Position numbers and translations under genes: made by a program
From: Lagopus muta
Taxonomy: Eukaryota; Chordata; Aves; Galliformes; Phasianidae
NCBI RefSeq assembly: GCF_023343835.1
Contig: NC_064444.1
Location: forward strand, 16,529,219 to 16,593,218
Reading direction: 5' to 3'
DNA: 64,000 bases
In this document: one piece after another, positions 27,401 through 41,000 of the stretch
Layout of the letters: each line of letters starts with the position of its first letter
How positions within the stretch are numbered: position 1 is the stretch's first letter
Notes under the pieces: generated by a model
Told to the model about the DNA's origin: nothing
What the model saw: only the letters and a program-made list of their open reading frames with translations
The model's database searches: none

Positions 27401-29684
27401 AAGACAAACTTCACCACTGTTAATATTCTCTAATTTTGCATCTTCTCAAGTGCTTATTCTCTCACATGCTTGTATATGGGAGAATTTGCACATTGTCCAT
27501 GATACTTGCCCTCTTCTAGGTTCTTTTACTCCTTTCACTCAAGTCCTGCCTACAATCTTTCTCTTTTAAGTCTTGTTAATAGTAACCCTAATAAAGTTCC
27601 GTAACTGTACTCTCAACTGTCCTTCAGATATCCCTTAACTTTTGCTCTGCTTCTTCCTGGTGAATGTTCTGCTGATTTGATTAAAGAAACAAAATTCTTT
27701 ATTTAGAATAATGCAGCTCTCTGTTTTCTACCTCCAAACAAGGGTCTTCCATTTCTTTTGTCACAAAACTCCACAAAACTCCACTCTCCTAATCCGCACC
27801 TCTGTAACAACTATTTTACCATGATGTTTACAGAAAACAATAAAAGGCAATAAAAGGCCTTTGAGACCCGTATTTTTCCTCTGTTAGTTTTTTTTTTTAA
27901 TGCTTGTTGAATATTGGCTTCAATCCTGTTAGTACATGATGAATTTCCTTTATGCAGCACGACTCTACTATAGCATATGTGATAAATTCCTGCTGTATGC
28001 CCATAGAATGTTCATCGGGCTGATAAGATTTAAGTTAGAGCTTGATGTTAGAAGATTCTCATTTTTTACAAACAAATGAGAAGTTCAAAGCACCTGGAAT
28101 CTTTTTTTTTTTCTTTTTACCTCCCAGTACACAGTGTTCTGAGCAGTGTTGCATTGATTCCACGTAATGTTCCGTGCACTTCAGTGTAAGCTGAGGTGAT
28201 TTGACTCAGGTGACTGAAGTCACCCCACTTAGCTCAGCCTTTCTTCTTGCTGTGTCATGAGAAATAGCTAGACACTGAAGCCACAGAGACAGGCTTCATA
28301 AACAAGGACCACAGAATTGGGAAGTAAGAAAAACAAGAGGAACTTAAGCAAGATGAAACCTCATTTTTCTCAGACAGAATTTGGAATACCTGAGATATCA
28401 CTGAGTTATCTGAGTTTATTAGTAAGACTGCTTTTGTCTCCAGGTCACTACTTGGAACTGCCTGGGATCAAGGGAATTGTTTGCTATTAACATTCCAATA
28501 CAATCTACAGAATGAACATAAAATGTAGTCAACAGCAGTCATGAAGTATCACCATCATAAGATGCAGCATTTTGCACCAGATCTATGCCAGGTTTTAGGT
28601 TTGGCTGGGATTCAGTATTTTAAGGCAAGAATATCCAATGTCTGCTGGCTGAATGGCCTGTTTTAGCGTGTAGTACTGTCAGACCTCAGGTTAGTATAAA
28701 TGGAGTGGTAAATGTTGCAGCATTGACAGGTGTGTTGTATACATTTAAAAGGAAGAAGCAGTCAACCATGTCATCAGCTTATACGTCTACATCGACTCTT
28801 GTGGATCTGCTTATGTTACAGCCCTGCTGCCAAAATATTACATCAGTGGCTCTTATCAGTGCAAACCAGCATTTGCAAGAATTAGCTCCATCTGCTTTGT
28901 AGAAAGGTGAAATTAGTCAAGGCTGCTGCTTTAGCATCCTTTACTGCAGTAGGCAATACTGCACAGACTATGTATCTGGTCCCTAAGCTCTTTATAGTTC
29001 ATCCTGGGTTGGGCATTAGGCATTAAAATGCAAGAAATGCACCTGGAAGGCTTCTTGAATAGCAAATAGCACCAGAAGAGATGGATGCCTCACACACACA
29101 CATGATTAAACGGCTTAGCTGATCTCCTAGGATTGATGATAACTAGGTGCAGGACAGACTGATAGAAAATTCCACTCAGATACTGTTTTTTCCTAGATGT
29201 AAGTTGTGAAGGTTTCCTGTGCCCTAGGACCCTAACTAAGTTACACTATTTTTGTGCTTATTGTCCCTTCATCAGTTCTGTTGTCATTGAATAGAATGAC
29301 TGTTATCTCAAAAACGTACTAGGAAATATCTTTGCTTTTTTATACAGTAGATAATAAAGTTGCTACCATTATTAGAAGGTACTGCTATATTTAATATGCT
29401 AGCAGCAATTAAGGAATAATTATTGGGGTGAAAAAAGTGGTAGTTTTATTGGATTAAATTTAAAGGATTTCATCTGCTTCTTACTCTGCTGTAAACAAGG
29501 TCCTGCTGAAGTTTTCTCTCTTTTAATCTCAGTGAAGGAGTCCAATTGATGGAAAGTCATTGGTGTGGGAAAGTATGGTGTGGGCTTCCTTTTCAATGAG
29601 AAGAAAAAATGTCTTTTTCATAGAAAGCAGGAATAACAAATACGTATGCAAAATGATTAGAAATATTCTATTAATATATAAGGA

Positions 29685-29690
29685 TTTATT
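29685..29690 (-). terminator. candidate polyadenylation signal of the GPCR gene
   Basis: The plus strand reads tttatt here, which is AATAAA on the minus strand, about 1.3 kb beyond the GPCR stop codon. I saw no nearer AATAAA or ATTAAA in the minus direction on a visual scan. A second copy lies at 29445-29450. Hexamers of this kind are common by chance in AT-rich DNA, so the assignment is tentative. Confidence 0.2.
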
Positions 29691-30977
29691 TCTCTGTGTT
29701 ATTCCACTTCACAAGCTAAATTGATGTCACTCAAATTTCCTTGTCTTAAATAATAAGCTCTTCAAAATTAAGTTCTAGTTAGTCCTTCACAATTTCTCTG
29801 TAATATGAGTTACAAAACTATTTGCAGCTGTCCAAAACACAATCTGCAGGATATTACAATAGAAAGATAGTAACAGTAAGTCTTAGTAGTCAGTAGTTAT
29901 CTTCATCTTATTACAAATCAATGATTAAAAAAATAAGCAAAAGAAAGTATAAAAAATGTCAAGCACAAACAGAAATTAAAAATACCCATTGAAAGCAAAC
30001 ATCTGATGCCATGCAGTTTTTTCAGTGAGTTTGCATTCACAAAAGAAAAATAAATTCCTTGCAAGTCCTAAATGTATTTGCTTCTTTAAAGCAAGTTTTA
30101 CTCTATTTTACAAGAGAAAAAAAAAAGCTTCTATGTGCAAGGTGAAATTCTTAGGATATCAGGCACTTCATACTATTGCCATAACATTCTTACATGTAAA
30201 AGAATCTCACCGATGTCTCCTTCCCTCACTGTAGGCTTTGATTAAATTCCTCCAGAACTTTACTAGACATCTTGAGAGCTCAACTGAGTCAAACCATTTG
30301 AGAATACTCATACTATGAATATTAGATATATCAATAGTTCAGTTGCCACTGAGTTATGTATATAAACCAAGTATAGCTTGAGGTCTGTAACTGTCATGAA
30401 ACACAGATTTCTTGTATCTTTTTCTGAAGATGCATGGCATTCCTAATACTTTACTTCACATTAACATAAGATTCTTCTGTAAATGAATTTGTGTAAAAGT
30501 TGTTACTTTTAAGCCTAAATGAAGTCCTGTATAAAAATTTTATGTGCCATTAATCATCTTGAAATCCATTCTTACCCATAATAAGAATCCAAGCTTGCTC
30601 ACTTAGAACTTCAGATTATATATATGGGGATTTTTTGACCACTTCAGGTTTTGCTCCACAAAAACAAGTTTTAAATTTCCAAATTTTGTTTTCCATGTAA
30701 ATGTTGTTTTCCACATTTTTTCTAAAAATCACAACTCTACTGCAGAGTAAAAATATTGCATTCCTTACTTCAAACCTCCAGCCACCTTGATGAGGTTCTC
30801 AGCATCGTTGAAGTGCCCGATTCTGTGATGTGGATACCAGCTTAGGAACCAAACAAGGCTTTACTGACAACTCTTTTAAAACATACAAAACTGTACTAAC
30901 ATTTACTTGTCCCTACGTGTAAGAACTACTGAGTGGATGCCCCAGGACCCCGTTATTAACTAAGTTTATGTTCTTTG

Positions 30978-31985
30978 TTAGAGATTTTCCATGCCTACTG
31001 AAGCAGTCTCTTGTTTGACTACAGAATGACTCTTCTTCTTGTCTTCGTCTGTTACAGTCTGACTCATCTGTTCAAAGAGTTTGGATATCTTGGCAATTCT
31101 CAGGTGATTCTGAAATTTTCGTGCAGCAAAAGCATAAAGTAGAGGATTAATGCAGCTACTGACAAACACAAGTGCTCCAGAGATATACTCTCCTATGTCT
31201 ACAATTTTTTCCAGAGTCAAATACATTTCCTCAGAGTGCTCTATCTCAATTGAAATGATATCTAGGATGTTGAAAAGATGATGAGGAAACCAGCACAAAA
31301 TGAATGCCACCACAATGCTGGTAATGAGCCGTTCTGATCGCTGCTTTGACCGGTAAGTCATTTTGCTTATTCTTTTTGCAACACACACATAAGAGGTGCA
31401 TATAATTAGAAAAGGAATTACAAAACCTGCAAGAGTTTCCAGCAAAAGATACGACACTTTCTGTTTAATAGAGGAGTAGTTGCGACACGTGCATTGCTGC
31501 CCACCATTGATTTCGTCTGTCTCTTGAAATGGAATGATAGAAATACCAAGAGCTATAGACAGGAACCAAATGAAGACCATGATTATAGAAGTCTTTTCCT
31601 TTGTTCTGTATCTCTGAACAGCAAAAGGGTAAAACACAGCCATTAATCTCTCCAAGCTCAGTGCTGTAATCAGAAATATACTAGCATACATGCTGCAGTA
31701 AATAATGAAGACCAGTATTTTGCAGAAGATGATTCCAAAAACCCATGAGTCAGCAAAGGAGTAAATCCAGATAGGCAAAGTGATCAGTACGAGGATATCT
31801 GCAATGGCCAGGTTCAAGATCAGCAGGACTGAAGGAGACACTTGCTTCATTTTAGTACAAACAGTCCAGATGACAATGCAATTTCCAGGAGTCCCAATAA
31901 TAAATGACAAGCTCAGTATCACGCAAACTACCAGCTTCACAGTGCTCCATGTCACATGGGTACTGGTTTCCTCAGCTTGACTCAT
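30978..31985 (-). CDS. leukotriene B4 receptor-like class A GPCR, single-exon
   Basis: An intact 335-codon frame without introns encodes a seven-helix receptor of the plasma membrane. Class A landmarks are present: GTPGN with N35 in TM1, LNLAIAD with D63 in TM2, C88 before TM3 and C165/C167 in the second outer loop for the disulfide, W140 in TM4, P191 in TM5, CWFP (231-234) in TM6 and NPLLY (280-284) in TM7. Segments shared with the BLT1/BLT2 receptors include SMYAS plus LITALSLER in TM3, LLETLAGFVIPF in TM5 and a KLFE segment after helix 8. The DRY motif is E112-R113-L114. An N-glycosylation sequon lies at N169 in loop 2, with none in the short N-terminus. The Lys/Ser/Thr-rich tail suits arrestin regulation. 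Ligand (LTB4 or another lipid) is inferred from similarity. A formyl-peptide or chemokine-type receptor is a less likely alternative. The start is the first Met and gives a normal N-terminus of about 15 residues. Confidence 0.9.
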   Translation of the reverse strand: MSQAEETSTHVTWSTVKLVVCVILSLSFIIGTPGNCIVIWTVCTKMKQVSPSVLLILNLAIADILVLITLPIWIYSFADSWVFGIIFCKILVFIIYCSMYASIFLITALSLERLMAVFYPFAVQRYRTKEKTSIIMVFIWFLSIALGISIIPFQETDEINGGQQCTCRNYSSIKQKVSYLLLETLAGFVIPFLIICTSYVCVAKRISKMTYRSKQRSERLITSIVVAFILCWFPHHLFNILDIISIEIEHSEEMYLTLEKIVDIGEYISGALVFVSSCINPLLYAFAARKFQNHLRIAKISKLFEQMSQTVTDEDKKKSHSVVKQETASVGMENL

Positions 31986-32041
31986 TCTGGATATTCTTCA
32001 GGCGTTTTCGAAAGGTAATATCCTTGGCACTTTGCGTTCTG

Positions 32042-32050
32042 CTTTTATTC
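32042..32050 (-). promoter_or_regulatory. TATA-like element upstream of the GPCR start
   Basis: On the minus strand the sequence gaataaaag lies about 60 bases before the GPCR start codon, one base different from a TATAAAAG box. If used, it would place transcription start roughly 30 bases before the ATG. Alternatively a tatccag just before the ATG could be a splice acceptor joining an upstream non-coding exon. The sequence does not decide between these. Confidence 0.25.
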
Positions 32051-35000
32051 TGACAGTGCAAGCAAGCAATCTCAGAGAAACTTCCCTTACTGATATCATG
32101 TAGTCTAGTAAGGCATGTGACCTCACATCCTAATGCTCACAAACATCTGACTGCATACGTTCCTGTTGTTTAGGAAAACAGTATGCATTTTTGCATGCAA
32201 AGCAAAAATAGAAATACAGTGTTGTGTTGTGCCTGGCTTTCCTCTTAATTGCATATCCATCACACCTAGCAGATTTTACAGCATGAAGATAGTTTTTCAG
32301 AAGTCCCTTTTTTTAAAATAGCCTGCTACTTGGTTAAAACTGCCTGTGAGCAGAGTGAGGAATTATTGTACGCTCAGTCTTCAAGTAATCTCTTTTCTAA
32401 AAATTCAGGAGAGGTCTGTTGATTGTGCCTTAGAAACATGCTGACATAAAGAAACCAGCTTTTGCAGAGACAAGTGCAATAAAGTGAGAGGGAGTTGTTT
32501 TTCTAATGTTCTTCAATCAAACAAAACCACCAGAATGGTCTGCATGTAAGCTTAGGAGGAAACAGTCTGTTTCTCAGAAAACATATATTTCCATTGTCCT
32601 GCTGTGCCATCAATATGCTATCACATAAACCCCTAGAAAATTCGGTAGTTAATGCAGTATTCAAATCTTTTGTGAATCAGAAGTTCTTCACTGTCTACCC
32701 AAAGAATATATAAGTACTACTTTGTTACTATGATGTCAGAACATTTTATTTTGAAGTCTGGTTCCAAATAATTAAAAGAGGAACTAAAAGAACAGCACCA
32801 ACAAAAAGAGGCAAGTCACAGAAGTGAAACTAGAACGGGATTTTCTTTAAAATAAGCACTGAAAGAAGGAATTATGCATACTGTGCTCTGCTTAAGACTG
32901 TGATACAGATCACTTCCTTAAATATTGAGGTAGAATTGCACAAACCTGGCAAATATAGCATCCAACATAACCAGAATGGAAAAAGGATTGCAATACCTCC
33001 TCCCAGCGCCAATCAGCTTAGCTGCTTTCGATCTCCTAAGAGTATAATGAGATCAACAGCAAATCCAAGAGTAACTCCATTGAAGTCAAGAATTACTTTA
33101 TCAAAACACTGTGTGAGATTTTAATTTGGATTTCATCTGATACATAATGCCGCTTCCTTTTATTTTTAATTGCATTTATTACGCACTGGGCAGAGAAAAA
33201 TGCAAAGCAACTGATTGTGTTCTAAAGGGAATTTCTGAAAACCATGCTTAAAAATCCATCAATGAAAAGAAGTGCTGGGCAGTGTCTCATCTTCCAATGA
33301 AATCACTGTTATGCATGTCATTATTTCTCCAGAAGTTGCTTTGGAAGCATTTTCTTATTGCCAGTGTTATATCTGTTCTGTACTACATTGCAGACACTTA
33401 TTATTTAAAAAAACATTCAAGGTGAGATGCTGAATATATGCTGAATAAGATCTTCCTCTTCATAAATTCCCACTGTTTGCACAGATATTGACTCGTAGCA
33501 ACATTGGTATAGTTCCTATTCAGTGATGTGTGGATCTGGTTCTACTTCTGAAGCACTTGGCCTTACATTTTTCAGAAACATGTTTCTTCCACTTCATTTG
33601 AACCATGCTTTCCAGGAGGTCTTTGCCTTCATTTGTATCTTTAATTTAAACAAGAAACCAGATGGATCTTGGAATTGCAGCAAAAGTCTGAGATTTCTCT
33701 TTCAAAAAAGATCTCAGACAGGTGAAATGCTGAGATTTCCTGAGTATCATTCTGAAGGCAGGCTTTTAGATGAAGTAATGTAGATTTTAGAGTTAACATT
33801 AGATGAGGATCATTGTTTTTTAAGAGCTCTCTGTGATTGTTGGATCACTACAAAAATTTCAGACGCACCTTAAGATGGCTCCAAATGTTCTCTAAAAGAC
33901 AACTGTTATTTTTGAAATTTACCCTAGTAGGACACAAACCCTTAGGAAATGTAACAGGTATTTCCAATAGCAGCATAATATGCTTAACAACATACTAAAC
34001 ACATCACAAGTGTAGCCATCTAGTGTCCAAACATGGAGGGGTTTTTAACGTCTGAACACAGAGTTGGACTTCTGCCCTCATAAACTTGGTCTGTTTTAAC
34101 AGCAGTGAATTTAGGCTGCATTTCTGTGTCTAAAAAACAACTCAAAATATAATTTTGTGTGTGTGCATGCATATTATATATTATTTTTATATGTGGTGCA
34201 ACAGCAGAGTCATCAGCATGGGAAACTTTAAGTGTGAAAATTTACCTTTTGGTTTGAAAATAACTTCTGAAAACATTCAAAATGAGAATCAAGAAAGTCT
34301 GTGCTATTACTATGAAAAATTCTGAATTGAATTTGCAGTGTTTTCAGTATAAGGGGGATGCTTCATTCATCTTTCAAATTGTCTGGTTTTCTTTCTAAGC
34401 GTGTGTTTCCCTCTGGTGGACAGTTTGCAATTTGCTGAGCATTTTCAGACAGCTAATGGTTTGGGATCAATAAAGGTAAATGATAATTTATATTTCCATC
34501 TTTAGTATGCTTCTCCTTAGAATTTCATTCCCAGAACTTTTTAACTTTGGGCTAACAGCTTCTTCTCAAAGCACATCCATCCTCCCATCCAGTAAAAGCA
34601 TCTCTTAACAGCTTGCAGAATAGCTGATGCGTGGGAAATTTGTATCACATGTAAAGGTATGAATAACTGTCCCAGAAAGACATTTACAATTCTCTCCAAC
34701 TGTTTTCTTCAGAACGATCCACTGGATATTCAGCTTTAGAGTACCTGATGATTAATCAATGCCAACTATCATGTATCTGCTGAATTGCTGGAAAGTGACA
34801 TTAGTAATCTTGTTTGCCTGCTGATCCTGAAGGAAGTTAGTAGTCTACATCTTTTAGTTCTTCAGCCATTGAAAGAAGATAGCATTTGTACGATTGACAT
34901 GGCTGTCTCACAACAAACTCAGATAAATGGTGTTATAAATGGCTGTGTGGAACTCACACATTACTTGATCAGAAAATCATGGGCTAGTCCATCTCCTAAG

Positions 35001-38000
35001 CTAGGGTAAGTTGATATCATTTGCTAGTGAAAAGCTGCTGTAAACATTGCTTTCTTGCTTTCCTTGGTCTCCTATATAAATAATGCACACAGTAGCTAAT
35101 AATGCCTTTGCTCTGTAACTACTGCAAAGGAAAGCACAGTCTAGGGAAAAACATATACTAGACATTTCTAAATTCTTGCAAACACTATCTGCAACAACCT
35201 GTGATGTAGCAAATACAACTGAGAATAGTCTCAGTGCTTCTTCATCACTGGGAAAAGTATCTCAATGAAGAGCTACCCAGGGATCAACTGCAGAACGTAA
35301 TAAAAGGTTTGTACTTTGCACTATTAATAGAAAGTTAGCAACATTCCCTGCTGTGTTGTTGTTAACTGGACTTCTAATAATGATATTACAAAATAATATG
35401 CCCCTATCTAGCTCAGTAGCCAATAGCATTAATTTTGTAAGGCTGGACAGAGAAAAGAATTCCTGTGTATTGTACTCAGGAAAGCTGCTTTAGAACTCGT
35501 GATAGGAGGAGTGCTTATAAAGGCACACTGTACGTGCAGCCACACATGCTTACATCTGATACCTTTCTTACTATAACAGAATGACTGTGAACAATCAGAT
35601 CAGCAGTTGTGAAACTATTAAAGTATATGTTGAAACACTGCCCTCGTACAACCAGACATACTAGACCTGTGAGAGCAGAGGTGTTAATTAAGATAGTGGA
35701 GATCTGTATTTATAATTCTGAATACAAGCAGGAATATGAATAAAAACTATGTAGAGATTTTTGAAAAACTATAAGAATTTCTTTTTTCAACATTATGAAA
35801 TAGTACATTATTCAGAGTACAAGCTTTCAAACTGTAAATGTATAAATTTCCTACAGCTGAAGGTGAGAATTTGGCTTGTATTTACATTAGCTGCCAGTAA
35901 GTTGCTATTTGTATGTACACAAAGCATTGCTATCCAAAACCTTTACAAAGGCATATCTAGCATCATAATTACTACTGGATAAATCAAACAAACATGAATT
36001 GTTTACACACTCTTCCTTTTGTGAGTAATAAATTACTGATGACAAATACAGCTTGGGTGATTTGCTGCCAAAAGTTACTCAATTTTTTCTTTTTCTAAAC
36101 CTACTGTCATTTTTACCTTGTTCAGAGTTTCATGTAGGTACTGTGTAACTCTGAAACGCAATGAGAGTCTTCAGAGCCTCTTAGAGAAAGACTCTTTATC
36201 AAGAATCTGCCACATTTTGGTGTACATGCATTGCCCTTGTGACAAGGATCCGTCCATGTAGTTGTGTATTTTCAACAGAGGGCAGCATTGGGGAACCATT
36301 TATTGTTTCCTCACATAAAAGTGCAGATGAGGAAGGCATAGCCACTGTCTGTGTGTGGTACACACAGTTCAAGGCTGAGACTACAAAACCTATTTCCTTT
36401 CATAAAGAGGTTAGATGACTGCAACTTAAATTTAATTACTGCAGATAACATTTTCTAGATAAACTTCCTCGATAGAAATCACTGCTGTTTCTACCTTGCA
36501 GATAATTTTATTTTCTAGATATTCTCATAATTCTAGGTTAGTACTGTTTTGGTACATGATCAATTCCAATGCTGTAATATATACCGAATAAAAGGACAGC
36601 TCTGCCATGAAAAATATAGCATCTGAATTATTTCTCCACGCGTCTGAAGCAACAAACTTGGAAAGGTTAGCAATATGAACACTTCCTTTAGTGCAATTTA
36701 CATGATTATGTTCCTAGTCTTTGAAAAGCAGACTAAGTTGTGCTCTGGACCCTGTTCAGCAGATTTGGGCAGATTAAGAGTCATTTAATACATAAGCACT
36801 GAGCCACCAGGCTAGATATGCAGCCCTGGTTTCATGGCCTTTTGTCAGGAATCTTGCTAACTATGCTAAAAGTAGAAAGACTATACTCATGACAAACACG
36901 AAGCTACTCTCATACTCTATAGCAGCCACCCTTGGGTATGCAAAAGACACTTGTAGAGCAATACTGAACTCCCTCAGTCACTTAGTAATGAGCATACCTG
37001 GCATGTTGTTCTGCATGACCAGAAAGAAGCTAGCGTCCTACTGTGCCACTGATCAAAAAGATCTTGTCCAAGCATTCTTATTCTGAAATAAAAAGTAGTC
37101 AAGATTGATTCTGAGATGCCACACAGGTGCATTTATAGCTTTTACCAAACACATACATAACATTCTGTATGGAAAGCATGTAAGATATGCCATCTTTACA
37201 CACTAGTGATCTGTTATCATCATTCTGTAATGTGACCTATTGCTTCTACAGGATTTTCATTTAATACTAGAAATGGCTGTGAATAATGATAACTTTTCCA
37301 GTGTTTTCACTGGCAGAAAGTGCTGGCACTTAAAACTTACTCTCAGTAGAATGGAGGGGTTTTTCTATTTACTATTTTCTATTTACTAATTTATAGATTG
37401 TAATGGAATGTAAGGCTATAGCATATTCTAAGGTCATCTGATCTCATGCTATTTACATTTGACATGAGCCTAATAATATGACCTGGATTTAGGCATTCTT
37501 ATTTCGTATGTTCCAGTTTTGGGTCAGATCAAAAGGTCCTCTTAGCCCAGTATTTTGTCTGTAGTGACATGAAAAAGCAGGTACCCAGGAAAGCAGGTAA
37601 GAACAAGCCAAGTCTGACTACACTTGTCCCACACAGTTTGTGCATTTTAAAATGTTTGGTGGTCAACTGCTCTGCAGACCTGTGAAGACCACGCTTGAAC
37701 TCATGAACACCTCTGGCAGCAAAAGTTACTGCAGCAAGACGTTCTGCAGCTTTAATACACTGCGTGAAGAAACACATCTTTTCGTTTGTTAGTCTCCTAT
37801 CAGCTTCATCTGGTTAGTCACCATTCGTGTACTGGAAGGAACAGTGAATAGTTGATCCTATTCACCCTGTCTGTAGTCTTTATTCGATTAAACCCTTTAT
37901 CTGTAACTTCTTCATTCCAAAGGTAACTCATTCATTCCCCATTTAAGCCATATGCTCTATGGTCATAGAGATCCTCTACTTTGTCATCCCATCTGTATAT

Positions 38001-41000
38001 CACAGACTGTCCTTTGCCTAGTAGAGTTTTGTAACTTACTTTGCTGTATCTCCTGTTCTGTGCTTAAATCAGTAAAAGTCATGTGTCATTTAAATTATTT
38101 TGTATTGAATGACAGTCAGTTTTAATTTTGTAAGCTATTTTTCTTGGCTTTGTGTTTCAAGTCATGCCTGTGCAGGATGCATTTAGTCCATAATGGCATT
38201 GAATGGTACCTCTTTAATGTCTGTTTTTTTTCCTACACAACAAATGATGTATGACTACTTTTATTATGATTGCTGCTTTCCTGTCTTTTGAGTTGCTGCA
38301 TATTAACCAAGATATGTGGTATCTGACCACATTATTACCAAATCTATTGCTATAGCTCTGATGCCTTGGTTCTTTTCTCTATTAGCTGGATGTACTGCAC
38401 AACAGCATAGCAAAATGTTCACTATGTACAACACATCCTGATACAAAATCTTGGTTCTTAGTACATTTTGAGGGCTGTTACTGAGTGAATAGAGTACATA
38501 ATGGGGAAATCATGGGTAGGAAGCCATCCTAGACACTGCTACTGTGTATCAGCTACAGCTGACAAAGTTCTGCCTGATGAGAGTTGTCCCCACCAGGACA
38601 GTTTTAAATTGCAAATCGCAGATCCAGTCAGAAATATTATCCAAGTTCTAGCTATCAGATTCAGAACTTGAACAATGTTAGGCTGAATCTATAGCTCAGG
38701 AGACTGACTGAAGTCTTGTTGATAATTATGTAATACTACATTCCACAAAAGATTATACAGACATCAAGAAGTTGACTGTAAAGAATATAAAAACAGGATT
38801 TAAATAGACATTTAACAAGAATTTAAAATTTTAAAATTCTAGCCTATGTTATCTGAGAAGAGTCGTTTATCTGAGCAAAGAATGAATTCAGTATAGTGTA
38901 GCAGCTAGCCAAAATGAGGAAATACCCAAGACAAGACAGTAATAAACTTTGAGAAAACCATTTTCTCCAGCTAATCAATACATCTCTGCAGCCCACAAAT
39001 GCAGCAAAACTGTTTGTGAGCTATGTTAGGATAAGGTTCAAGCAGAGGAGTTCAAACCCCCTCAGAACAGAGTATTTTTTAACAGGAAATCATGAGACCA
39101 ATTCATCTGCCATGTGAAAGCTCCTGTATTTCTTGCTTTCAGCAGAAAATGTGTTTTTATGTCACATGATAGCAGTATCCCTTTTCTATCACTGCTTCAG
39201 CCTGTAATTTGAATTCTTTGGTTTCTTCACTTTCAGCTGTCAAACACCAATAGCTGAATGACTATACCATGAAGAAACCTTTCAGAGTGTTATTCTAGTA
39301 ACATATTTGAAACCTGGCATAACAGCAATATTTAAAGCTTCTCAAGCCATTTATAGCATATTCATTAAAAATCATTCTACTGCATCAGTTCTCTCAAAGC
39401 ACTCTGTCAAGGCAGTCTTTGGCAAGGTTCCCCCTCCTTTTCTAAACATGTCCACAAAGGGATCCAAAGTATCATTTTGCAGTTTAAAACCTGACAGTGT
39501 CGTTCACTGACCCCTCTCTCGATCAAAAGGGAGATTAAATGGTGGAAAGTTACTAAAATTGTCTGCTGCTGAAGTTGTTTAAAGTTTCAGATGCTGAACA
39601 ACACTGTAAAACTCCAGCTCATATTTGGAACCGTGCGTTTGTGGCTATAATCTTTCCTATGCTGAAGAGATCAGTGGGAAGCGATGATGTTAATCTGAGG
39701 ATAAAATGGCACTGCGATGTGAAATATCTGTGCTTTGGCTTCCAAGGTTTGTGCATATAGAGCATTCAGTGATATAAATTTAACCTGCATTTCCACTTGT
39801 GTTTGATGCTAATCGCTGCTGTCAAAACTTGCGAGATGCTAAGCCTTTGTGCAATAGCAGGTTGTAAGATTGGGTCATTCTATATTCTTTGATCGTTGTT
39901 CTTGGGCATTTGATTAACAGGGCCAGCAGGATAACAGTCCCAATCTAATTTTGATGCCAGCTATGGTTTGAGCGGAAGGATTAGAACAGTGACTTCAGAA
40001 GTCTACCAGAACTTAATTTTGTTCTGACTCTATTTTTGCACTGACACACCTAACAGCCTCTGACACAATGGTACTCACTGTGCTGCTGCTTAAACCAGTT
40101 TCCCATGACTAATCATTGGTAGGTGCCTATGTCCCTCGGTCCAGAAGGGAACTGTGTTCTTACAGGGATCATCAAGCAACGCTTTTTAACTCAGCATGCC
40201 CAAGGGATGGGAGGGCAGGTGCCTGTGCGTAATTTAGATATGTTTATAGGCTATCTCTTTCTCAGAAAAGTGGTTTAAGCAAAACATAACAGACCAGGCA
40301 TTTATTTTTACAGATTGACAGTCCATACACAGATCTGAACAACTCATTTTGTTATCCTGTTTGTTTTTATGCTACTTAAGGTACCTCAGTAAAATTTGAA
40401 TCTTTTTTATTTAACTCTTAACTGTAGCCAGTTTTCCTACTCCTGTTTCATGTTTATGTGATAAACTGGACTAAAAGAATAGAAAATACATGGGTAGTCT
40501 GTGTTACATCTCCATATCTAAGGCTGTTTTACAGATGCATCTTTCATGGGTGTATGTGTTTCAAACCCAAAGAGCCATAACATAAAATTAAGATTAAAAA
40601 ATAGGTATCTTTAAAGCGTCCCTTAAAAACTCAGTTAAAAAAACCTCTCTTACATTTTAAAGCACTCACTGAAGAGGAACTCTCAAATTATTTTCTATAG
40701 GACAAACCGAATTCTCAAAAGGTATGATCAGCATCAAAAATGAGTAAGTGAAACCTTAGTGAGGTTAGATACAGATCAACATGCCCCTCAGTAAATCACT
40801 AAATGACTAATGGGCACCACTTTCAGTTCTTCTGGATACACTTGTACTTCCAGAAATGGAATAGCTTCTGTCAGTAATCAGCTGGATCTAGTAGAAGCAG
40901 TGCTTTATCTTTTTAGAAGCAACTTTGAGTTAGCAAATTTCTGAAGCCCTGTATTTCTCAGCAGGTTCCCTGACTCCCAGACCACGTGGAACATCAATCA

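Larger units (their letters stand above)
13331..30977. other. AT-rich intergenic DNA, no demonstrable gene
   Basis: I see no conserved protein segment and no CpG island across this stretch. It holds homopolymer tracts (for example T16 at 20178-20193), two AT-rich palindromic segments (15528-15539 and 24339-24413) and many short chance reading frames. Two overlapping open frames of about 100 codons near 14636-14985 are mutually exclusive and unlike any family I know. The part next to 30977 probably includes the 3' untranslated region of the minus-strand GPCR gene. Confidence 0.6.

Noticed and set aside
31780-31980. Plus-strand frame opposite the GPCR
   Set aside because: It is an antisense shadow of the receptor coding sequence.
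33523-33783. 86-codon frame containing a KKPDGSW-like word reminiscent of reverse transcriptases
   Set aside because: Only this short word matches. The flanking residues do not follow a polymerase pattern and no other retroelement parts are nearby.
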